Positions 25,769 through 35,388 of a DNA stretch of 43,481 nucleotides are shown in pieces. The DNA is from an uncultured Ignavibacteria bacterium (GTDB taxonomy: Bacteria; Bacteroidota; Ignavibacteria; Ch128b): assembly GCA_937944105.1 (NCBI GenBank), contig CALDZP010000049.1, forward strand, positions 1 to 43,481, written 5' to 3'. The notes beneath the pieces are model-generated. The model was given only the letters and a program-made list of their open reading frames with translations. It was not told the DNA's origin and did no database searches. Made by a program: the position numbers and the translations under genes. Within the stretch, counting starts at the first letter, position 1. Every line of letters starts with the position of its first letter.

Positions 25769-27019
25769 TTATTCTTCAAATCCTTCTTTCAAGATAGTGA
25801 AAATTTCTGCAACTTTTTCGTCATCAAATCCTTCTATCTCTTTTATTTTTTCTTTACCAGCTTTCAAAACATCGATTGCTGTATCGTAACCAGCTTCAAT
25901 TAATTTTTGATATACTTCTTCTCCCAATTCTTGCTTAAAGTCAATTAACTCAATATCAATTTCATATTCCTCAATTGGTTTTTCTTCTCTTATTACATCG
26001 ATATCGTAACCTATTAATTTACCAACCAATCTAATGTTTTGGCCACCACGACCAACGATCAGAGAAACCTGATCAGCATCAGCCCAGATAATTGCTTTTT
26101 TATTTGCTTCGTCAATTTCTACTTTCTTCACTTTAGCAGGGTAAAATGCTCTTTTTAAGAATTGTTCTTTATCATCATACCATGGAATAACATCAATGCT
26201 CTCATTATTCAATTCTTTTACAATAGAATTTATTCTGACTCCTTTCATTCCAACACAGGCACCAACAGGGTCAATTCTTTCATCATTAGATACGACCGCA
26301 ACTTTTGCTCTTTCTCCTGGTTCTCTTGCTATTGCTTTAATTTCAACAATACCATCGTATATTTCGGGTATCTCCATTTCAAATAAACGCGCTAAAAACA
26401 TATTGTCAGCACGAGAAATTATTATTTTTGGTTCTTTCTTCTCTTTTATAACTTCTTTGATAACAGCACGAATTACATCTCCTTTTCTGTACTTTTCTTT
26501 TGGAATTTGTTCCTCTCTTGGAAGAATTAATTCGTTCTTATTATGATTTACAAGTATTTCATCTTTTCTAATTTGATAAATATCACCGACAACAATTTCA
26601 CCAACCTTCTGAGAATATTCTTTGTAAATAATATCTTTTTCAATTTCTCTCAGTTTTTGATTGAAAAGTTGCTTAGCTTGATTAATTAATCTTCTATCAA
26701 AAACATCGCCAAATTCTTTCACATCTATTTCTTCTGGATATATATCTCCGATTTCAAATTCTTCGTCTGTTTTCTTTCTTACTTCATCAATTGAAATCTG
26801 TGTCTTTGGATCTTTTACTTTTTCGACAATTTCTTTTTCAAGAAAGATTTGAATTTCGCCTCTTTCAAGATTTACTATAATTTCGAATTTAACTTTATCA
26901 CCAAATTTTTTTTTCATCAACGCTGTAAAGACTTCTTCAAATACTCCCACGAGTATATCTTTATCGATTCCCTTACCTTTAACAAGCTGGCTAAATGCTT
27001 CGACTATTTCTTGACTCAT
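25769..27019 (-). CDS. nusA: Transcription termination/antitermination factor NusA
   Basis: From the ATG at 27019 (preceded by AGAGG) the product has 416 residues. It contains the NusA N domain (1-about 135), an S1 domain (about 140-205, EIVVGDIYQIRKDEILV), KH1 (GACVGMKGVRINSI, 253-266) and KH2 (VGRGGQNIRLVG, 322-333). A helix-hairpin-helix tail ends EIEGFDDEKVAEIFTILKEG. A GTG at 27034 would overlap the rimP stop and lacks a ribosome site. NusA binds RNA polymerase and modulates pausing and intrinsic termination, relevant because a terminator hairpin precedes this operon. Confidence 0.96.
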   Translation of the reverse strand: MSQEIVEAFSQLVKGKGIDKDILVGVFEEVFTALMKKKFGDKVKFEIIVNLERGEIQIFLEKEIVEKVKDPKTQISIDEVRKKTDEEFEIGDIYPEEIDVKEFGDVFDRRLINQAKQLFNQKLREIEKDIIYKEYSQKVGEIVVGDIYQIRKDEILVNHNKNELILPREEQIPKEKYRKGDVIRAVIKEVIKEKKEPKIIISRADNMFLARLFEMEIPEIYDGIVEIKAIAREPGERAKVAVVSNDERIDPVGACVGMKGVRINSIVKELNNESIDVIPWYDDKEQFLKRAFYPAKVKKVEIDEANKKAIIWADADQVSLIVGRGGQNIRLVGKLIGYDIDVIREEKPIEEYEIDIELIDFKQELGEEVYQKLIEAGYDTAIDVLKAGKEKIKEIEGFDDEKVAEIFTILKEGFEE

Positions 27020-27030
27020 ATTAGAACCTC

Positions 27031-27486
27031 TCACCTAAATTTTATTAGAGTTTTTGCTTTAATAATATCTGAAAAATTTATTTCTAAAACTTTACCTCTA
27101 TCATCAAATACCAATTTATCATCCACAACATCTTTGAGAATCATCTCCTTTGTCATTGTCTTATCATCTATTCTATATGTAACAGAAAAGTATTTATTTT
27201 TATGTTTTGGATATTGTCTTAAGAATTTTAAGGGTCTATCGACCCCGGGCGACGAAACTTCTATCTGATCTTCTGGAGAAATATAATTTTCATCAACCAA
27301 AATTTTTTCAAGTTCTCTACTTATAATCGAACAGTCATCAATGGTCACATAAGTATCTTTGTCGATATAAAAAGTATATTTATAGACGTTTTTAATCTTT
27401 GAATAATTCAAATCAATTAAATACGCTCCAAGTTCATTAAGAATCGGTTCGATTCGAGTTTTTATTTTACTTATTAATTCAATCAT
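27031..27486 (-). CDS. rimP: Ribosome maturation factor RimP
   Basis: From the ATG at 27486 the product has 151 residues, the normal RimP length. Matching segments are ELGAYLIDLNYSK, YVTIDDCSIISRELEKIL and VSSPGVDRPLKFLRQY (the family's 'vSSPGldRpL' motif). RimP is needed for 30S maturation. The frame is open further upstream to a TTG at 27528, but that extension would translate the terminator hairpin and overlap the candidate promoter, so I reject it. There is no Shine-Dalgarno sequence: the 12 bases before the ATG are the terminator U-tract and ATCT. Confidence 0.92.
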   Translation of the reverse strand: MIELISKIKTRIEPILNELGAYLIDLNYSKIKNVYKYTFYIDKDTYVTIDDCSIISRELEKILVDENYISPEDQIEVSSPGVDRPLKFLRQYPKHKNKYFSVTYRIDDKTMTKEMILKDVVDDKLVFDDRGKVLEINFSDIIKAKTLIKFR

Positions 27487-27490
27487 AGAT

Positions 27491-27515
27491 AAAAAAAATT
27501 GCCCATTAAGGGCAA
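27491..27515 (-). terminator. Intrinsic terminator / attenuator directly before rimP
   Basis: On the minus strand TTGCCC-TTAAT-GGGCAA is a perfect 6-bp G+C-rich stem with a 5-base loop, followed at once by eight T residues, then ATCT and the rimP ATG. It is the clearest intrinsic terminator in the window. It could end sprA transcripts, attenuate the rimP operon, or both. Confidence 0.82.
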
Positions 27516-27527
27516 CATTGTTACACA

Positions 27528-27556
27528 ATAATACGGATAATTAAAGAGTTATTCAA
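27528..27556 (-). promoter_or_regulatory. Candidate promoter for the rimP operon
   Basis: On the minus strand TTGAAT (27551-27556), a 17-base spacer and TATTAT (27528-27533) resemble a sigma-70-type promoter. The start of transcription would fall near 27520, so the RNA would open almost directly with the terminator-like hairpin. In A/T-rich DNA such matches also occur by chance. Confidence 0.4.
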
Positions 27557-27659
27557 GTTTGATATTTAGATCCTTAAGATAAAAATTTTACTAAAAAAAC
27601 CTAAGTTAAAAAACATCAAATCTAAAATTAAAATAATCAGTTCTATCTCACTGCCTAAT

Positions 27660-30600
27660 TTAAATAGTCAGATTAATATTTAACCCTGCTTCATTGGTTG
27701 TTGTTGGTGGAATTTTAGAGGCGCCTTCTGGCTCAACTTTTGTTCTACGATAATAAATTGCAATAACTAATCTGGAACTGATAACATAACGAATTCTTGG
27801 TTCAAGAGTTGTCCTGATTGTTCCATCGCGAGGTATACCTTCTTCTTTGAAATTTAGCATATCATAATCTACAACTGAATTTTTCATTTGAGTGAAAGAA
27901 ATTGAAATATTTATATCGTTTTTTAAGGAGATCCCAAGGAATGGTAAATCAAATCCACTTTTTGTATAATTAATTGAAAACGAAATATCACGGGAAAAAG
28001 TCTCTGTTATGTTCTTAGATTGAACACCCATATCATAGCTAACTGTTGAACCAATTTTAAATTGTCCCCCAAGATTTCCACCGCCCCAGGGTTTAAAGGT
28101 AACATTCATCCCGAGCAATGGTTGAAAACCATAAGTGATTTTTTGTGATTGTGTTTCTTCAATTCCATCTGGGTTTAGTCTCCATGCTCTTGCAAATGAT
28201 GACTGATAAGAATGTTGCAGAGAAACTCTATTAGCAAATGAACTAAATATCGAATATTTTTCTAGACCATCCCAGGTTATACTCCAATTTGGTCGTGGAA
28301 TATATTTACTAAATTTTTTTAGTAATGGTAATTTACCAAGAATTGGTAATGTTTCGAATCCTTCGATGAAAGATTCAGCAAGATTTTCCTTTGGATTAGG
28401 AGCATTAGGATTGTATAACTCATTTACTCTTTTAATGTTGTTTTTGAAAAAGCTAAATATCAAAAAAGGTGGAAGTGTAACAAAAGAGCGATCAATGGTT
28501 CCTGCAGCAGCAATATTAGTAACTCTTACATTTCCAAGTGAATCGGTTTGTATATTAGTGGTTCGATTGAAACTCCAGTTTAATTTCCATGAAAGATCAA
28601 GCCTTGCCCCTTCCCATAAAGGTCTGGAGGTTCTTAAATCAACAGAATTGTTCTGAGTGATTTGATCACTCAAATTTCCATTTCTTGCTCTTTTACCTGG
28701 ATTTTGACTGAGACCGAGTTGATATAATCTAGGAGGACCATATTCATCTTTGTTCGGTGTAAAAAAGTTCCAGAAATTAGTTAAACCACTATTCATCCCT
28801 GCAAGGCCATTATTCATAGATGTATTTCTTTGTGAGAAATTGATAGTGATGTTATCATAATCAAACAAAGCCCACTTTATTCCACTCTTTAATGCTGAAT
28901 ATAACATAAGTAATGAGGAGGTTTTCTTTTCCTTTTGCGTTGTATCAGTAGTAGTTTGAGTTTGTTGACTTTGGAGCATACCAGGATATTCATTTGGTTT
29001 TGCATCATCTGGAATATCTTTAATTTGTCTTCGACTCCTGGGATCAACTTGGGGAGCTTTTATTCCAGATGGTGAAGTAGTTTCTTTAAATAATGGTTCC
29101 CAGATTTGCTTCCATCTAAGAGTCAATCCTGTGGTAATATTATTTGCAAAACTTGCAGCCCGACCAAGTTCTGGTTGTTGAAAATTATTTTGCCATCTGT
29201 AATCAACTGAATATCCCATTTGTATAGTGATATAATTATTTATATTAAAAATAGAAGGTAATCTTGGTTGAGTTCTGATTTCAAATCTCTGTCCAAATGA
29301 AAAATTCCTACCAAAAAGATTTGATTTGAAAATATCTCTAAATATTTCTCTATCGGTTCTTTGCACTTCAAAAACACTATCCCTACCTGAAGCAGTTTTA
29401 ACTGAATCAAGATAAGTTTCGAGATGAGCATAACTGCTTCCGAATTCAAAGGAATAAATTAATGAAGGATTTATAAAACCACCATCGGTCAATTTCCAAC
29501 CAAGTTGAAAACTTCTACTGGCTCTAAAATCTCGTTGAATATTTGGACGATTTGGATCTGTTCGATAAATGCTTGTAGCCCGATTTCGACTGACATTAAA
29601 ATTCATCCCAATATTAGTAGGAGTATAATAAAATCTCCAATTGTTAATGTCTCTGATAATCTCGAATAAATCACCAAAAAATGGTACACTTTTTCCCTCT
29701 ATAAAATTAGCAGGAGAAAACATGTATGAATATTGAGTAGTGAAATTCCATTGCCAATCTTTTTGCGATTCCAATGCAGGTGTTCTCGAGAATCTTCTGT
29801 TAAAATTAAAAGCAAATCCAAGATTATTCCAAATATCTTTGAATAAGAAAATTTCCGATGGAATTACTATCTTAATTGAAGATAACGACCAGCTTTCATT
29901 TTGTGAAAAGGATTCTGAAGTAGTTCGCAATCCACCTGCTATTCTTCGAGCTTCCAATTCGTTAAATCCATTTTCAATTAATTTTTGGTAAGCTTGTTCA
30001 ACTGCTTCATTAACAAGAATATCTGTATTTGGTAAATATAGAGGACGATCAATTTGTTCTGTTCGGGAATAATTTAATGTTAGAGAACTTCCTTTAAATT
30101 CAGATGGTAGAAATTTAATAAAGTCAATGCTACCTGAAAATCCCCAGTTTGTTCTTAATACTCTATCACCAAATCTGTTTTCGATGGTATGAAAGAATGG
30201 ATTTCGTTTACTGTAATTAAAATTAAGCCTGATGAAATCACCAAAGTTTAAAGCGAAACTTGTATTAAAAGCCCATCCTTCTCGATCATCGGCACCGATT
30301 AATCTTAATTCATTAACCCACAATTCTCCATTTATTGATTCAAGAGAATCAGAAGGATTTTTTGCTCGCTCATGAATAATTCCTATTAAGAACATTCCGA
30401 CCTGTGTCAAACTTGGATTACCCTTCATTCCATAAAATGCGCCTTCAGGTCCATCAGGAATAGGGACTTTTACAATTTGTGTCGAAGAATCACGTTTTTG
30501 CTTGATTGCAGTAATTTCTGAAAATTTTATAGTGATATTGTTCCAACCTTCTTGAATGGGTTCTCTGTATTCATAGTAATTATTAGAGTCTATTCCAAAT

Positions 30601-33600
30601 CTAATTACTATATCACCATCCCGTAAATCTTTAGTTCCGTGGTAATAAAGTTTCATTTCTCTGTAATTAAAAACATCCATAGGACGATAAAGGACTTTAA
30701 GTGCAAAAGTGGATTCTTTATATCTTAAGTTGTGGACACCAATCGCCAGAGATTGTTCGTTTTTATAAATTTTTTCAGTTCCAGTCTGTTGTTGAGTTCT
30801 ATCAAGTTCACGACCAACATCAGGAGGACTGTAATAATATGGTGAATTATCTTCAATATTCACTACAGAAAGGCTTATTTTTTCATCATTTTTAATTGCC
30901 TTTCTCCATTGATTACCAACAAGATTAAACTCAGCAATTCTTATATGCAACGAATCACTGATACCAGTAAACCACATTCTGATCATGTCTATGTTTGTAA
31001 AACTTGGTGAACCGATTTCTTTAATGAAGTCTTTTAAGGGAATTCTAAATTGATACCATTTAGTTTCAACTCCACCACCTACGATGTAAGGATTTGTTGC
31101 CCTATTAGTATCGAGTGGAATCTCATATTGAAAATATGAATTGAATAGATCAAGATTTCCGTTTCTGTTTAAATCTTCAGTGTCCGGGAATCTTCCTGCT
31201 TCAGTTAGTGACGCATTTCCTTCTGTTCCATTTATACCAGTATAATCCCCTGAACCGAGATTAAAATAAAAATTATCACCACTTGGATCTGGACCCAGGT
31301 TCGGATATAATTGTCTTTCAACTTCATCGGGGATGCCATCCAAACCTACATCTTCTCCTTGATCAATCAATTCATTTCGTTTTATAAAATCTTCCGTGTC
31401 GAGTTTTTTATTTGGTATAATATCTTCAGAAATTTTACCGAGATCTATATAAAGTTTTGCGTTTTCAGGAACTTTTTGTGGTAAAACCCAGAATTCAATG
31501 AATTCAATATTTTGATCAATAAAATTTGAAGCTGTTGATGAAAGTAGTTTCATCATTCCTCCCCAATTAAGATCTGGGAAAGAAAGATCAGGATAATAAT
31601 TATATTCACCTCTTAAAAATGGAGAATAAAAAACATCAAGTACAGTTACTTGTTCATTACCACGAGCTACAGTTTTTTTAGGCCATATTTGTTGAACACT
31701 AACATCACTTGGTAATCTATTAAACCAAAAAGTTTTGGCTTTTCTTCTCATTATAACTGTATCAATATTAGCATGAGGATATCCCATTGGTGGTGATGCT
31801 GATTTCCAGCTTGTATAATTTACACCAATTGATAAAATTTGTTTTGACCCCTCGAAATCATCAATATAAGCAACACTTTGACCTCTATCACTTACAATTG
31901 GGCTCTTTTTTGTATTTGGATCAGGATTTATATATGCTGCTTCGCCTCGAAATGAAAAATTAGACATTTCTTTTGTGGAAATAAAATTATTCAAAAAATT
32001 TGTAATGAAGGGTAACTCAAAAGATGTTTGAGCATCAATTCCATAAATTGAATTTGTTATTGGTTCTTCGCCCACTCTTACTTTATCTGAGAGAGTTTGC
32101 TGATTAAGAGTAAGCATTGAAAATCCGAATTTTGTTTTAGGATTTATATCAAGCTCCCCTCGCAGTCCAAAAAGAGATTTTGCAGCCAGTTGAAATAGTG
32201 TATTCTCTTCATATGAAATTCTAAGATCTGCATTAGGCAAAAGGGCTTGTTCATTGCGAATGATTAATTGACCAGTGTTGTAATCCACAATGTAATCAAC
32301 ATTAGGAACAAGTTCTCTACCACTAAGTCTTACTTTCACACTACCTTCAACAATGTTAAAGCCAAGATTAAAAGTATTTCTTGATGAACCGGAGGATTTT
32401 CCTACAATAATAAATTTATCTTTTGAGCTACTAAGTTTTGCTATACTTTGGAGTGTATCATATACTTCCAAATACATTAAAGAATCAGGTAAAACTGAAG
32501 GGAAATTTCTACCGAATGGTTGTAAAACCGGGAAGATGATTTCACCGGTTTCAGGAATTATGGTTCTGCCTGGTATAAAATCAAATTTACCATCTGGTCG
32601 CGGATTATTAGAATCATCAAAGATGTCAAGTCCAAATGCATTCAATAATTTATTTCCATTCCAATCGTTTCTTGCTTCTTGACCAGGTACTTCATACTGG
32701 ATATCAAGCTCAAATCCTTCTTTTGATACATTCCTTACACCAATCGGGTAAATATTTCTTAACTGTAATTTCCACGCCGTTTTATATTGAGGTTGTAAAT
32801 TTGAAGGTTTAATTAATTTTAGGATTAAAGTTACAGTATCAGGTACATCTGCGACAAATTCCCCGTAAAATATGTCGTTTTCGTTCCCTGGTTCACCTTC
32901 AATTCTATATGCAACTGCAATTGCATCTGTTTCGTTTATTTGAGTCTTAAATGTTATATAACCTGTTTCATAATGAACAGTGTAGTCAGACGGATTTAAT
33001 TTAATAAATCTACCAACTTCAATTTGGCCGGGAACTGGATCAATATTTCCTCTTAAATTTGCCGAGTATTGTTGATTTCTCTGTCTTGGTTCAAGATAAA
33101 TATATGCATTAGCTCTTCTTTCTTTTGGATCAGGCAGCCCTGTGAAAGTTTTCCAAACTTCAATGTCTTTTATTCTATAATATTCAACAGGTATTGGTGT
33201 GGGATTACCATACCATTTATTAAAAATGTTTAGTTCTGCAGAAGTATCGGCATAAATTGTGTCAACAAAGTAATGATTTGTAGAATACTCATAAATTCTT
33301 TTTTTAAATTGCTGAGCCTCCGAGCCACCAGAAAGAATCTTTTCTTTAACTTCACCTTTTTTCTGTGAGGCAATTGCAGTTAACCATAATGGGCCAAGCT
33401 GAAATTTAGCCTTTAAACCAAAAAGAGCTTCACCTCCACCGACGAGGGGAGATGTTTGAAGAGATACATTACCTGCTTCGACACTCTGAACAATTTCATC
33501 AGGATAACCAGTGTATTTAATCTTTAACTGATTTTCGTACTCAAATGTATTTTGAGTATTCCAATCAGCCATAATATTAAGTTTATCACCTATTGTCCCA

Positions 33601-34550
33601 TTAATATTAATCTGAACATCCTGTTTGAAATTTGGTTCATTTCGAACATTTCCAAGGAGTGAAGCTGTAACACCTTCGGTTTTTTCATTTCGCCAGCTTC
33701 CATCAATTGTAACAGCTCCGTTAATTCGTAAATTTATTTTCGGTGGTCCAAATATGCTTAAAACTGGATTTGAGGGAATCGGAATATCGATGTTTGTTAT
33801 CTGTGCAAAAATATCACCAAGTTCTTTTTTGCCAAGCTTAACATCATATTTGTAAGCAAGTTCTTCCCAATTTTTCCGATTCACATAAGCAAGACGAAGT
33901 TGAATATATTGTTCAATTGGGATTGTCAATCGAGCTTTCCACTCTTTTCCATCAATAGTTTCTTTAATTATAACAAATCTACCTGTTGAATCAAGTGAAA
34001 TAGATCTACTAACGAGGGCATCAGGTATTTTTAAAAAGAACGGATTTTTTCTCTTCTCAAATAAATTAACATGAGGTAGATCTTTTCTTTTATAACTGAA
34101 GTGTTTTATCCTGGCTGTTGAATCAATTGCAAGAGAATCAACTTTATATAATGAATCTCTTATAAGTAAAGAATCTTTTGATAATAATAAATCCTGTTCA
34201 GTGATTTTTTTAATTTCTTCTTCAAGTTTTATTTTTTCGTCAACATCATTTGTATCTGCTAATATCTTTGAATTAAGATTTTCTAATATTAAATCTTTGT
34301 TTGATAAAATATCTTCTCTGTGAAAACCTGTTTCCTCATTCAAATTATTTTTTTGATTGATAATAGTTGATAAATCTAATTTATTGTATAGCTTTAAATC
34401 CGAAATACCGGCTGTTGTTTTATCAGAAGTTAGAGGATAGTAATAATTATGGACAGGGTCGTTTTTTTCTTGATTAAAAAAAATGGACCCAATAAAAATT
34501 ACCGGGAGAAAAATTATTAAATAATTAAAGATAATATTTCTATTTTTCAT
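27660..34550 (-). CDS. sprA: T9SS outer-membrane translocon SprA/Sov
   Basis: The 2296-residue product is the largest in the window and of the usual SprA size (about 2300-2500). An N-terminal signal/anchor stretch (NYLIIFLPVIFIGSIFF) leads into a long beta-rich chain. Around 265-420 is a SprA_N-like segment (VQININGTIGDKLNIMADWN, SVEAGNVSLQTSPLVGGGEALFGLKAKFQLG), and similar FGLRGELDINPKTKFGFSML segments recur. SprA forms a very large single-chain outer-membrane barrel through which folded T9SS cargo leaves, assisted by PorV and driven by the GldLM motor; those motor genes are not in this window. Three cargo genes here carry matching sorting domains. The start codon has no Shine-Dalgarno sequence and abuts a 12-bp inverted repeat. 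No terminator is seen between its stop and the hairpin before rimP. Confidence 0.9.
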   Translation of the reverse strand: MKNRNIIFNYLIIFLPVIFIGSIFFNQEKNDPVHNYYYPLTSDKTTAGISDLKLYNKLDLSTIINQKNNLNEETGFHREDILSNKDLILENLNSKILADTNDVDEKIKLEEEIKKITEQDLLLSKDSLLIRDSLYKVDSLAIDSTARIKHFSYKRKDLPHVNLFEKRKNPFFLKIPDALVSRSISLDSTGRFVIIKETIDGKEWKARLTIPIEQYIQLRLAYVNRKNWEELAYKYDVKLGKKELGDIFAQITNIDIPIPSNPVLSIFGPPKINLRINGAVTIDGSWRNEKTEGVTASLLGNVRNEPNFKQDVQININGTIGDKLNIMADWNTQNTFEYENQLKIKYTGYPDEIVQSVEAGNVSLQTSPLVGGGEALFGLKAKFQLGPLWLTAIASQKKGEVKEKILSGGSEAQQFKKRIYEYSTNHYFVDTIYADTSAELNIFNKWYGNPTPIPVEYYRIKDIEVWKTFTGLPDPKERRANAYIYLEPRQRNQQYSANLRGNIDPVPGQIEVGRFIKLNPSDYTVHYETGYITFKTQINETDAIAVAYRIEGEPGNENDIFYGEFVADVPDTVTLILKLIKPSNLQPQYKTAWKLQLRNIYPIGVRNVSKEGFELDIQYEVPGQEARNDWNGNKLLNAFGLDIFDDSNNPRPDGKFDFIPGRTIIPETGEIIFPVLQPFGRNFPSVLPDSLMYLEVYDTLQSIAKLSSSKDKFIIVGKSSGSSRNTFNLGFNIVEGSVKVRLSGRELVPNVDYIVDYNTGQLIIRNEQALLPNADLRISYEENTLFQLAAKSLFGLRGELDINPKTKFGFSMLTLNQQTLSDKVRVGEEPITNSIYGIDAQTSFELPFITNFLNNFISTKEMSNFSFRGEAAYINPDPNTKKSPIVSDRGQSVAYIDDFEGSKQILSIGVNYTSWKSASPPMGYPHANIDTVIMRRKAKTFWFNRLPSDVSVQQIWPKKTVARGNEQVTVLDVFYSPFLRGEYNYYPDLSFPDLNWGGMMKLLSSTASNFIDQNIEFIEFWVLPQKVPENAKLYIDLGKISEDIIPNKKLDTEDFIKRNELIDQGEDVGLDGIPDEVERQLYPNLGPDPSGDNFYFNLGSGDYTGINGTEGNASLTEAGRFPDTEDLNRNGNLDLFNSYFQYEIPLDTNRATNPYIVGGGVETKWYQFRIPLKDFIKEIGSPSFTNIDMIRMWFTGISDSLHIRIAEFNLVGNQWRKAIKNDEKISLSVVNIEDNSPYYYSPPDVGRELDRTQQQTGTEKIYKNEQSLAIGVHNLRYKESTFALKVLYRPMDVFNYREMKLYYHGTKDLRDGDIVIRFGIDSNNYYEYREPIQEGWNNITIKFSEITAIKQKRDSSTQIVKVPIPDGPEGAFYGMKGNPSLTQVGMFLIGIIHERAKNPSDSLESINGELWVNELRLIGADDREGWAFNTSFALNFGDFIRLNFNYSKRNPFFHTIENRFGDRVLRTNWGFSGSIDFIKFLPSEFKGSSLTLNYSRTEQIDRPLYLPNTDILVNEAVEQAYQKLIENGFNELEARRIAGGLRTTSESFSQNESWSLSSIKIVIPSEIFLFKDIWNNLGFAFNFNRRFSRTPALESQKDWQWNFTTQYSYMFSPANFIEGKSVPFFGDLFEIIRDINNWRFYYTPTNIGMNFNVSRNRATSIYRTDPNRPNIQRDFRASRSFQLGWKLTDGGFINPSLIYSFEFGSSYAHLETYLDSVKTASGRDSVFEVQRTDREIFRDIFKSNLFGRNFSFGQRFEIRTQPRLPSIFNINNYITIQMGYSVDYRWQNNFQQPELGRAASFANNITTGLTLRWKQIWEPLFKETTSPSGIKAPQVDPRSRRQIKDIPDDAKPNEYPGMLQSQQTQTTTDTTQKEKKTSSLLMLYSALKSGIKWALFDYDNITINFSQRNTSMNNGLAGMNSGLTNFWNFFTPNKDEYGPPRLYQLGLSQNPGKRARNGNLSDQITQNNSVDLRTSRPLWEGARLDLSWKLNWSFNRTTNIQTDSLGNVRVTNIAAAGTIDRSFVTLPPFLIFSFFKNNIKRVNELYNPNAPNPKENLAESFIEGFETLPILGKLPLLKKFSKYIPRPNWSITWDGLEKYSIFSSFANRVSLQHSYQSSFARAWRLNPDGIEETQSQKITYGFQPLLGMNVTFKPWGGGNLGGQFKIGSTVSYDMGVQSKNITETFSRDISFSINYTKSGFDLPFLGISLKNDINISISFTQMKNSVVDYDMLNFKEEGIPRDGTIRTTLEPRIRYVISSRLVIAIYYRRTKVEPEGASKIPPTTTNEAGLNINLTI

Positions 34551-34553
34551 TTA

Positions 34554-34622
34554 GAGTATCTTATCAAAAATTGTTTCAAATATAACAATTAGTATCCGTA
34601 GAATTTACTCGATAAGATACTC
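34554..34622 (-). promoter_or_regulatory. Nested inverted repeat in the sprA 5' leader
   Basis: GAGTATCTTATC (34554-34565) and GATAAGATACTC (34611-34622) are perfect 12-bp complements 45 bases apart. Inside them AATTGTT (34569-34575) and AACAATT (34584-34590) form a second 7-bp stem. In the mRNA the 3' outer arm ends three bases before the sprA ATG, where a ribosome site should be. It could be an RNA switch on translation or a DNA operator. Confidence 0.55.
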
Positions 34623-34686
34623 CTCCAATTTATGGAAGGATTTTATGAAAATAATATTGTTCGAGTAACTAAAATTCACTTTCATA

Positions 34687-35388
34687 TTAATATTGAGTAA
34701 TGTCTTCTCTAAATACAGGGACCTGAATTTTATCAACGATTTCATTTTCATTTACAACAACCGCTGTTAGTTTATTTCCATAAGCACAACCAGTATCAAT
34801 ATAATAAACATTAGCATTTTTATCATGCATTGTTTCAAATCTTCGTGTATGTCCTATTACTTGCAATTTACCGATATTAATTAAATTCTCCCGTACCCAA
34901 ATAACTGAGTGATCAAATTCAAGATCAGGGGCAAGTACTTTTTCAATAAAATTATCGTGTGAACCATCGAGCTTATACTCTTTGAAGTATTTTTTATAAA
35001 ATTTTGAAATACCAGCGTGACAGATGAAAGCATCCTTTGTGTTATAAAACAATTTCAATTTTTCTACATAATCCAGATGTGGTTCAAGGTTTTTGGGATT
35101 GTTTTTATAAGAATTCAAAGTAGCAGCGTTACCATTCAAGAGCCAGGCCTTCGCCATTGATGAAAATGGTTCACGAAAATATTGAAGAAACATATAATCA
35201 TGATTACCCAAACAAACTTTTATATTATTTGCAATGCAAAAATGAATTGTTTCACTTGAAAAATTTCCTCTATCGACAAGATCTCCAACAGAGTAAACTT
35301 CAATTTCAGGATATTTAATTTTCAATTGAGAATACAATTCTTTTAATGTATTATAACAACCGTGTATATCACCAATGACTGCTATCAT
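34687..35388 (-). CDS. Metallophosphatase of the PrpA/ApaH-like PPP family
   Basis: The 233-residue product carries the phosphoesterase motifs in order: GDIHG (6-10), GDLVDRG (35-41), GNHD (61-64), a later FICHAGIS and VIGHTRRF, and YIDTGCAYG near the end. These bind two metal ions in PPP-type phosphatases, which act on phosphoproteins or on diadenosine tetraphosphate in the cytosol; the substrate is not evident. The ATG overlaps the stop of the CoA-transferase gene as ATGA, so translation is probably coupled. Confidence 0.87.
   Translation of the reverse strand: MIAVIGDIHGCYNTLKELYSQLKIKYPEIEVYSVGDLVDRGNFSSETIHFCIANNIKVCLGNHDYMFLQYFREPFSSMAKAWLLNGNAATLNSYKNNPKNLEPHLDYVEKLKLFYNTKDAFICHAGISKFYKKYFKEYKLDGSHDNFIEKVLAPDLEFDHSVIWVRENLINIGKLQVIGHTRRFETMHDKNANVYYIDTGCAYGNKLTAVVVNENEIVDKIQVPVFREDITQY

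Noticed and set aside
27487-27528. N-terminal extension of rimP from a TTG at 27528
   Set aside because: It would translate the terminator hairpin and U-tract, overlap a candidate -10 box, and lengthen RimP beyond its usual size.
34621-34640. Small imperfect hairpin TCCTCCA...TGGAAGGA next to the sprA leader repeat
   Set aside because: It needs a bulge, has no U-tract in the minus direction, and overlaps the outer repeat arm, so it is not listed as a terminator.
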